From the NCBI GenBank assembly GCA_024640445.1, contig JAHEEZ010000043.1, forward strand, positions 1-10,903: 10,903 nt of DNA. The letters are read 5' to 3'. Source of the DNA: Acidobacteriota bacterium (lineage in GTDB: Bacteria > Acidobacteriota > Blastocatellia > Pyrinomonadales > Pyrinomonadaceae). The stretch's first letter is position 1; the number at the start of each line of letters is the position of its first letter. The notes beneath the pieces were generated by a model that was not told the DNA's origin, made no database searches, and saw nothing but the letters and a program-made list of their open reading frames with translations. Below are positions 6,488-10,903 of this stretch, in pieces. The position numbers were made by a program, and so were the translations under genes.

Positions 6488-6616
6488 CTGGATGGACAGG
6501 ATGATTAAGATAGCAGGTTGAATTCACGCGATAGTGTTTGGACCAATGCTCTGGGTCGAATGCTCTTCGACACCGAATTGGAAGTCGCCATCTAGGTCAT
6601 CCTGTCCATCCTGTTA
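6485..6616. repeat. Inverted-repeat element with GGATGGACAGGATGA arms
   Basis: The left arm at 6485-6504 and right arm at 6597-6616 are reverse complements at 19 of 20 bases, around a 92-base centre with no coding content. The left arm begins with the TAA stop codon of the patatin gene. The element takes up nearly the whole 150-base gap before the next gene. Its layout (20-30 base arms, roughly 100-base centre, tight against gene ends) matches that of the unrelated element at 5479-5651. Confidence 0.75.
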
Positions 6617-6637
6617 CCTATTCTTCTTATTTAGAAT

Positions 6638-8212
6638 ATGGAAAACCACACTTATGACGTCGCCGTCATCGGCGGAGGGCACAACGGGCTGACCTGCGCC
6701 TGCTATCTGGCGAAGGCGGGGCTGAAGGTGGTCGTGCTTGAGCGGCGGAACATCGTCGGCGGGGCGGTCTGCACACAGGACGACCTGATCGACGGCTACA
6801 AGATCGATGTCGGATCTTCAGCGCACATAATGATCCACCTCACGCCCGTGATCAAAGATCTCGAACTTGAGAAATTCGGACTCGAATACATCGACTGCGA
6901 TCCGTTCGCGTTTGCGCCCATGCCCGGTGGAGAAGGCGCGATCTATTTCTGGAAGGACGTCGACAAGACCTGCGAGTCGATCGCGAAGATCTCGCCCGAA
7001 GACGCGGAACGCTACAAGGCATTCGTGACGGAGTGGGAAAAACTTAACGAAGGCGTGTTTGACGCCTTCCTGAAGCCGCCGACGATGGTCAATCTCCTTC
7101 GGCACATGATCCTCAAGCGAAACGCCGATCCGGCAAACATGGTCCGCAAGCTGATGTCCAGCTATGGATCACTTGTGAAGGAAACCTTCAAGCACGAAGG
7201 CCTTAGGGCGGCGATGGCGTGGCTGGCGGCTCAATCCGGGCCTCCGCCGACGGCGGCGGCTAGTGGAGATTTCCTCGGCTGGCACTCGATGATCCACCGC
7301 TCCGGCGTGAAGCGTCCCCGCGGCGGATCCGGAGCGCTGACCCAGGCGATGGCGAAGTGCCTGGAGCATCACGGGGGCGAGGTGATGCTGGACGCTGAGG
7401 TGGCTTCGATAAATGTTGCTGACAAGCGTGTTACAGGAATAGCGTTGGCAAATGGAGAGAGGATCGAGGCGAAGCGAGTGGTCTCGAACGCACACGTACA
7501 TACAACGTTTCTGAAGCTGATCGGCCGCGAGAATCTTCCGGGCGGGCTTGCAGAGAGGATTGACAACGTGCGGATCGGAAACGGCTTCGGGATGATCGTC
7601 CGATGCGCGGTATCCGAGCTTCCCGATTACACCGCCGCACCAAGCGGAGGCGTTCCCGCAGAGTGCCATCGCGGGCTCCAGCTCCTCTGTCCGTCGATGC
7701 AGTACCTCGACGACACCTATGCCGACTACCTGAAAGGCAGGCCGTCCGAAAAGCCGGGCGCGCTTGCAATGACCTTTTCTTCGGTTGACGACACGCTCGC
7801 ACCCGCCGGAAAGCACACTTTGTTTATATGGGGACAGTATTACCCGTACCAGCTTTCAACCGGCGAGAACTGGGACGAGATAGAGGACCGCGAGGCGGAC
7901 AAGCTGATCGATGTTGTGAACGAATACGCGCCGAACGTAAAGGACTCGATCATCGACCGGTTCGTCCAGTCGCCGCTCGATCTTGAAAGAAGGCTCGGGC
8001 TGCTCCGCGGGAACGTGATGCACGTCGAGATGGACTTCGACCAGATGTTCTACTTCAGGCCTTTGCCGGAGATGTCGGCTTACAAGACGCCGTTCGAGAA
8101 CCTTTATCTGACGGGAGCCTCGACCCATCCCGGCGGCGGCGTCTTCGGCGCATCGGGGCATAACGCGGCGAAGGTTGTGCTCAAGGACGTCCGCCGCTGG
8201 CGGACTCATTGA
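6638..8212 (+). CDS. FAD-dependent oxidoreductase, PYROXD2/phytoene-dehydrogenase-like (COG1233 type)
   Basis: A 524-residue flavoprotein of the CrtI-like superfamily. The N-terminus has a Rossmann FAD site, IGGGHNG (11-17), with E35 at the end of strand 2 placed to bind the FAD ribose, followed by GGAV (41-44). PRGGSGALTQAMA (227-239) and VVSNAHVHTTF (281-291) are internal family segments. The C-terminal FAD-binding signature is LTGASTHPGGGVFGASGHNAA (491-511). The overall pattern, including HNG in the first loop, is closer to PYROXD2-type proteins than to true carotenoid desaturases, and no carotenoid gene is adjacent. The substrate is unknown. There is no signal peptide. The ATG at 6638 directly precedes the FAD fold, with no clear Shine-Dalgarno. 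The stop TGA (8210-8212) is formed within a CATTGACC repeat unit. The gene converges with the CPBP protease gene across a repeat-filled gap. Confidence 0.88.
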   Translation: MENHTYDVAVIGGGHNGLTCACYLAKAGLKVVVLERRNIVGGAVCTQDDLIDGYKIDVGSSAHIMIHLTPVIKDLELEKFGLEYIDCDPFAFAPMPGGEGAIYFWKDVDKTCESIAKISPEDAERYKAFVTEWEKLNEGVFDAFLKPPTMVNLLRHMILKRNADPANMVRKLMSSYGSLVKETFKHEGLRAAMAWLAAQSGPPPTAAASGDFLGWHSMIHRSGVKRPRGGSGALTQAMAKCLEHHGGEVMLDAEVASINVADKRVTGIALANGERIEAKRVVSNAHVHTTFLKLIGRENLPGGLAERIDNVRIGNGFGMIVRCAVSELPDYTAAPSGGVPAECHRGLQLLCPSMQYLDDTYADYLKGRPSEKPGALAMTFSSVDDTLAPAGKHTLFIWGQYYPYQLSTGENWDEIEDREADKLIDVVNEYAPNVKDSIIDRFVQSPLDLERRLGLLRGNVMHVEMDFDQMFYFRPLPEMSAYKTPFENLYLTGASTHPGGGVFGASGHNAAKVVLKDVRRWRTH

Positions 8213-8462
8213 CCAACGATCATTGACCATTGATCAATGAAATCAGTACCCGGAGCGGTAGCGACGGGCGTATCAACGGCCATTGCCCCTGCCGCCGCTA
8301 ACGCAGCTCAACAACCGGTGATAACGCCTTACCCCGGACTGCGCCTGCGGCTTGTCCGGGGCTAATATAATCCCGTCCCTACGGGACTCGGTCCGAGCCG
8401 CAGCGGCGCTGAATATTCGGCAGCCCTCAGGGTAAGAATTCATTGGTCAATGATCAATGGTC
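8211..8462. repeat. Inverted-repeat pair of the CATTGRTCAATG type
   Basis: The 22-base arms at 8211-8232 and 8441-8462 match as reverse complements at 19 of 22 bases, around a 208-base centre that holds other repeats and small hairpins. The arms are built from permutations of CATTGACC and CATTGATC. The left arm overlaps the stop codon of the oxidoreductase gene. A further copy, identical over 19 bases to 8441-8459, is at 9555-9573. Confidence 0.7.
8242..8267. repeat. 26-base perfect inverted repeat, left copy
   Basis: This sequence (beginning ATCAGTACCCGGAGCGG) is the exact reverse complement of 9727-9752, 1459 bases away. The two copies enclose the CPBP gene and both 139-base direct repeats. 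Confidence 0.85.
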
Positions 8463-8486
8463 TTTGTGCAATGACCGGCTGCCGCT
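8348..8486 (+). repeat. 139-base interspersed repeat, copy A
   Basis: It aligns with 9463-9600 in the same orientation with one gap; hand alignment gives 109 of 139 columns identical (about 78%). Identity is highest over GTCCCTACGGGACTC and over a 19-base CATTGGTCAATGATCAATG segment. Copy A ends 22 bases short of the CPBP stop codon. The related hairpin CCCCGGAC (8332-8339) with GTCCGGGG (8354-8361) overlaps its start and could help end transcription between the convergent genes, although it lacks a T-run. The whole gap 8213-8508 consists of these repeats; no gene is seen in it. Confidence 0.8.
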
Positions 8487-8508
8487 GAACGGCTCCACTT
8501 GGCGCTGC

Positions 8509-9366
8509 TCAAATTGCTTTCGGTAGCCTAAGGGCAGGATTACGCCATATAGAAACTCCTGCAAGAATGGCGGCGAGAACAAGTATTCCAAGATATACAG
8601 GCTGCGTGATCGGCGACTGCTCAACACTCGGATAAAGTTTGACTAAGAGGAACACAGAGTAATTGCAGGCTGTGTGGAAAATTATCGCCAGCAACGCACT
8701 TCCTCCGGAGCGCAGGAAGAACCACGTGTGCAGAAATGACATGGCTACATTGTTGAGCAAATAGCCAATGAAAAAGACCAGGGTAATATCAAATTTATCC
8801 GTCGCTATATAGAGAGGAAGGTGCCACGCAAACCAAACAATCCCAAGCAGCGTGGAAGCGAATATCACACCATAATTTTCCAGCAAGCGAGGCAACAGGA
8901 AACCACGCCAGCCAATTTCTTCACCCACGGGGCCATCAACAATTGCGAAGAAGAAGAAGATAAGAAATAGCTTGGGGAGTGTCACACTTTCCAGATCAAG
9001 AACCAGATCCACTCCCGCGAAATAGGTAATTAGAAGTAAAACGAGGCTGCCCAGGATCGGGCCAAAAATTGCGAGTGCGAGTAACCACGGCGAGATGCGC
9101 CACATCTTTACTCTCATCCACAGTTCTTTAAGGCCACTGCGTCCATAGATGACAGCTGCCGCAATAAGAGCAGCAAATGTAGGTCCGTAGCCCCGAATAG
9201 CTCCCATCAGGTCCGACGATGGGTCGAATGGAAGCAAGCCCCGATCATGTAGAAGAAACAGGCCGTAATACAATAAGGACCCGCCAACAGCGAGTGCTAC
9301 GAACAGTATTATGGAACGCTTGCTCTTAGTTTTATCCATTGAATTGTGACCTTCCTGATTATTCAT
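8509..9366 (-). CDS. CPBP-family intramembrane metalloprotease (CAAX protease/bacteriocin-processing type)
   Basis: A 285-residue polytopic membrane protein with about seven or eight hydrophobic helices. The abortive-infection/CPBP motifs are complete: E149-E150-x3-R154 (GEEIGWRG), W178-x3-H182 (WFAWHLP, Trp in place of the usual Phe) and H231-x3-N235 (HTACN). The family comprises membrane glutamic-type/metal-linked proteases related to Rce1; bacterial members serve in bacteriocin self-immunity, peptide maturation or stress, and the target here is unknown. Two starts are possible: the ATG at 9366 with GGAG four bases upstream (chosen), or the ATG at 9339 with AGGAAGG further upstream. The gene is more AT-rich than its neighbours: three sampled 60-base rows have 28, 23 and 24 G+C, against 31 and 41 in two rows of the preceding gene. 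Together with the flanking repeats this suggests acquisition. An imperfect palindrome (CCAAGGTTCCTTTGG, 9393-9407) lies just upstream. Confidence 0.9.
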   Translation of the reverse strand: MNNQEGHNSMDKTKSKRSIILFVALAVGGSLLYYGLFLLHDRGLLPFDPSSDLMGAIRGYGPTFAALIAAAVIYGRSGLKELWMRVKMWRISPWLLALAIFGPILGSLVLLLITYFAGVDLVLDLESVTLPKLFLIFFFFAIVDGPVGEEIGWRGFLLPRLLENYGVIFASTLLGIVWFAWHLPLYIATDKFDITLVFFIGYLLNNVAMSFLHTWFFLRSGGSALLAIIFHTACNYSVFLLVKLYPSVEQSPITQPVYLGILVLAAILAGVSIWRNPALRLPKAI

Positions 9367-9462
9367 TGCTCTCCACTACGCCTCGAGATCTGCCAAGGTT
9401 CCTTTGGAAATACTGAAGCCTCTTAAGAAATCTCGCTCCTACGGAGCCGGGGAGAGCGCCTT

Positions 9463-9600
9463 CGACTTGTCCGGGCTAACATGCGACTGTCCCTACGGGA
9501 CTCCGCCTGAGCCACAACGTCGCCGAGTATTAGGCAGCGTTCGGAGTAAGGAGCCATTGGTCAATGATCAATGTGCATTGTTCAATGACCAGCTACCGCT
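9463..9600 (+). repeat. 139-base interspersed repeat, copy B
   Basis: This is the second copy of the element at 8348-8486, in direct orientation, upstream of the CPBP gene. It retains GTCCC-TAC-GGGAC (9489-9501) as a small hairpin and CATTGGTCAATGATCAATG at 9555-9573. A related hairpin, GCTCC-TAC-GGAGC, lies just before it at 9435-9447. The two copies bracket the CPBP gene with its promoter region. Confidence 0.8.
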
Positions 9601-9613
9601 CCGAGGTGCTGAT
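9592..9613. repeat. Degenerate copy of the 26-base repeat
   Basis: GCTACCGCTCCGAGGTGCTGAT resembles the core of the repeat at 9727-9752 (GCTACCGCTCCGGGTACTGAT), allowing one extra base and two changes, in the same orientation. It follows directly on copy B of the 139-base repeat. Confidence 0.5.
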
Positions 9614-9688
9614 TACGCCCTCCCTAACGGTCGAGCTACTGACACGATTCACTAAAGCGGGCAAGCCCACCGCTAAACTGCCAAAAAC

Positions 9689-9713
9689 CTCCGCGTCTCA
9701 GCGCCTCCGCGGT
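9689..9713. repeat. Solitary diverged copy of the CGCAGAGGCGC repeat
   Basis: Twenty-one of 25 bases match the right arm of the 5479-5651 element (5619-5643), in the same orientation, but no partner arm is visible nearby. It lies in the 532-base gap 9367-9898, which consists largely of repeats and has no convincing gene. Confidence 0.6.
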
Positions 9714-9726
9714 GAAATCAACGTGT

Positions 9727-9752
9727 CCGTCGCTACCGCTCCGGGTACTGAT
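9727..9752. repeat. 26-base perfect inverted repeat, right copy
   Basis: The exact reverse complement of 8242-8267. It marks the right end of the repeat-rich segment; sequence to the right of it looks like an ordinary promoter region for the lipoprotein gene. Confidence 0.85.
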
Positions 9753-9795
9753 CGAGTTTCTCTCCGCTTGACTATGAACCCATACAAATTGAGAA

Positions 9796-9825
9796 TTGAC
9801 GGGATTAAGCAGCACGCAATATTAG
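9796..9825 (+). promoter_or_regulatory. Candidate sigma-70-type promoter for the lipoprotein gene
   Basis: TTGACG (9796-9801, five of six matches to the -35 consensus) and TATTAG (9820-9825, four of six to the -10) are separated by 18 bases, 73 bases before the ATG at 9899. No experimental or comparative support is available. Confidence 0.35.
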
Positions 9826-9898
9826 GCTATTGGGGCGTTTGGTCTATTGACCATAATGCCTGACCCGAATCCAATTCAAATCTTTCAGGAGACAAAGT

Positions 9899-10840
9899 AT
9901 GACAAGTATCAAATATTTCGTTCTAACCGTTGCGGCGGCGTGTATTCTTACCGCCTGCCCCGCACCGGACGGAAATACGGCGGCGAACACCGAAAATGCG
10001 AATGCAAATGCCAACGCCCCGGAAACGACCGCCGCGGCCCCGACAAAGGAAGCGCTGGTGACGCTTGAAAAGAGCGCTTATGAAGCGTGGAAGAACAAGG
10101 ACGCCAAGTTCTGGGATACGTTTCTTGCCGATAATTTCATAGGCTACGGCCAGACCGGAAAGCTCGACAAGGCTTCCGCGAGCAAGGAATATGCCGGCGA
10201 AGAGTGCGATGTGAAAAGCTTCGAGTTTTCCGATGAAACGATGACACCGATCGGAACGGACGCGGCCTTCATCACCTACAAGGTTTCAGTCGACGGCACC
10301 TGCGCCGGGCAAAAGCTTCCGGCAAGCAGCTGGGCAGTGGGTGTTTACACTCGTGACGGCGACAACTGGAAAGGCGCATTTCACGCCGAAGCGCCGGTCG
10401 TAGATCCGAAGGCTCCTGCGAAACCCGCCGCTCCGGCCAAGGCCGCGGAATCCAAAGAGGAAGCCGCGAAACCCGATGCCGCGACCGAAGCACTTTTTAC
10501 TGTCGAGAAGAAGGCCTGGGACGACTGGAAGGCCGGGAACGCCAAGGGACTAGATGAATTCGCGGGCAAGGAAATGGTCTCGCTTTCATCGACCGACGGC
10601 TGGACCGCACGAGATGTCACGCTCAAGCGATGGGCGGAGCCGTGCGAGATCAAGTCGGTTTCGCTTACGGATCCGGCGAGCATGTCATTCGGAAGCGATT
10701 TCGGCCTGCTGACATTTACTTCTTCGGTGGACGGCACGTGCGGCGGCCAGGCCGTAGGGAAAGAATGGGGCGCGACTATTTACGCCAAAGAAGGTGACGC
10801 CTGGAAAGCGATTATGACGTTCGGAACACCGGCGAAGTAA
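9899..10840 (+). CDS. Lipoprotein with two tandem NTF2-like (SnoaL/DUF4440-type) domains
   Basis: A 313-residue exported lipoprotein. Residues 1-19 form a signal peptide ending in the lipobox L17-T-A-C20, so C20 should be lipidated. Residues 21-47 are an Asn/Ala/Thr-rich linker. Two repeats of the same domain follow, about 50-166 and 204-312, joined by an Ala/Lys/Pro linker (168-203). Each domain opens with an aromatic helix (EKSAYEAWKNKDAKFWDTF; EKKAWDDWKAGNAKGLDEF) and ends with a strand containing W-K. Each has a cysteine pair 32 residues apart (C103/C135 and C249/C281) in matching contexts (ECDVKS...DGTCAGQ; PCEIKS...DGTCGGQ), suggesting one disulfide per domain. The NTF2-like assignment rests on pattern only, and the ligand is unknown. 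AGGAG at 9887-9891 lies seven bases before the ATG, so the start is secure. An intrinsic terminator follows, making this a single-gene unit. Confidence 0.82.
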   Translation: MTSIKYFVLTVAAACILTACPAPDGNTAANTENANANANAPETTAAAPTKEALVTLEKSAYEAWKNKDAKFWDTFLADNFIGYGQTGKLDKASASKEYAGEECDVKSFEFSDETMTPIGTDAAFITYKVSVDGTCAGQKLPASSWAVGVYTRDGDNWKGAFHAEAPVVDPKAPAKPAAPAKAAESKEEAAKPDAATEALFTVEKKAWDDWKAGNAKGLDEFAGKEMVSLSSTDGWTARDVTLKRWAEPCEIKSVSLTDPASMSFGSDFGLLTFTSSVDGTCGGQAVGKEWGATIYAKEGDAWKAIMTFGTPAK

Positions 10841-10873
10841 CTATGACGCCTGTTTTGAATTACTGAAGATGAG

Positions 10874-10903
10874 AGGCTCCCGGTTTCGGCCGGGAGCCTT
10901 TTT
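10874..10903 (+). terminator. Rho-independent terminator after the lipoprotein gene
   Basis: AGGCTCCCGG (10874-10883) pairs perfectly with CCGGGAGCCT (10890-10899) across a six-base loop and is followed by a T-run that reaches the window edge. It begins 33 bases after the stop at 10840. Confidence 0.92.

Noticed and set aside
6638..8212. Carotenoid phytoene desaturase (crtI).
   Set aside because: The superfamily is right, but the motifs look closer to PYROXD2-type proteins and there is no carotenoid gene next to it.
8332..9752. An integron-like gene cassette.
   Set aside because: The repeats do not show attC-type core sites and there is no integrase; a general repeat-framed segment is all that can be supported.
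9404..9863. Two short plus-strand reading frames (83 and 99 codons) in the gap after the CPBP gene.
   Set aside because: They run through repeat copies and hairpins, show no protein-like composition, and lack convincing ribosome sites.

Overview
The window looks like chromosomal DNA from a member of the Acidobacteriota, most likely a Blastocatellia/Pyrinomonadaceae-type organism. This is inferred, not computed. The clues are zinc-ribbon proteins of the C-x2-C...C-x2-D-G-x-P type fused through a membrane helix to TonB-like C-termini, Asn/Ala-rich linkers just outside the membrane in exported proteins, weak or absent Shine-Dalgarno sequences before several genes, and many short interspersed repeats packed into the gaps between genes. 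No rRNA, tRNA, CRISPR array, phage gene or transposase was seen.

Layout. 1-1252 (minus strand): a class I/II PLP aminotransferase followed by the first 17 codons of an FAD/NAD(P)-binding oxidoreductase, probably one operon. 1253-3928 (plus strand): two tandem paralogous membrane proteins (zinc ribbon, acidic linker, one transmembrane helix, Pro/Thr/Asn linker, TonB C-terminal domain). Each is preceded by a very similar 21-base segment that contains an extended -10 element. 4018-5400 (minus strand): a subtilisin-like protease with an N-terminal four-cysteine module and no evident signal peptide. 5699-6487 (plus): a patatin-like phospholipase of the RssA/NTE type. 6638-8212 (plus): a PYROXD2/phytoene-dehydrogenase-like FAD oxidoreductase. 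8509-9366 (minus): a CPBP-family intramembrane metalloprotease, visibly more AT-rich than its neighbours. 9899-10840 (plus): a lipoprotein with two tandem NTF2-like domains, closed by a strong intrinsic terminator at 10874-10903.

The most unusual part is between the genes. At least four unrelated inverted or tandem repeats sit exactly at gene borders: 3982-4036, 5479-5651, 6485-6616 and 8211-8462. Three stop codons lie inside or overlap repeat sequence. The CPBP gene lies between two copies of a roughly 139-base direct repeat (8348-8486 and 9463-9600, about 78% identical by hand alignment), and both copies lie inside a perfect 26-base inverted repeat (8242-8267 and 9727-9752). This suggests a REPIN/MITE-like repeat ecology and perhaps a small acquired cassette.

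How the genes work together is mostly unknown. The two TonB-like proteins are probably co-regulated and form a related pair. They and the neighbouring protease all begin with a cysteine-pair module. The other genes look like independent single-gene units separated by repeats.
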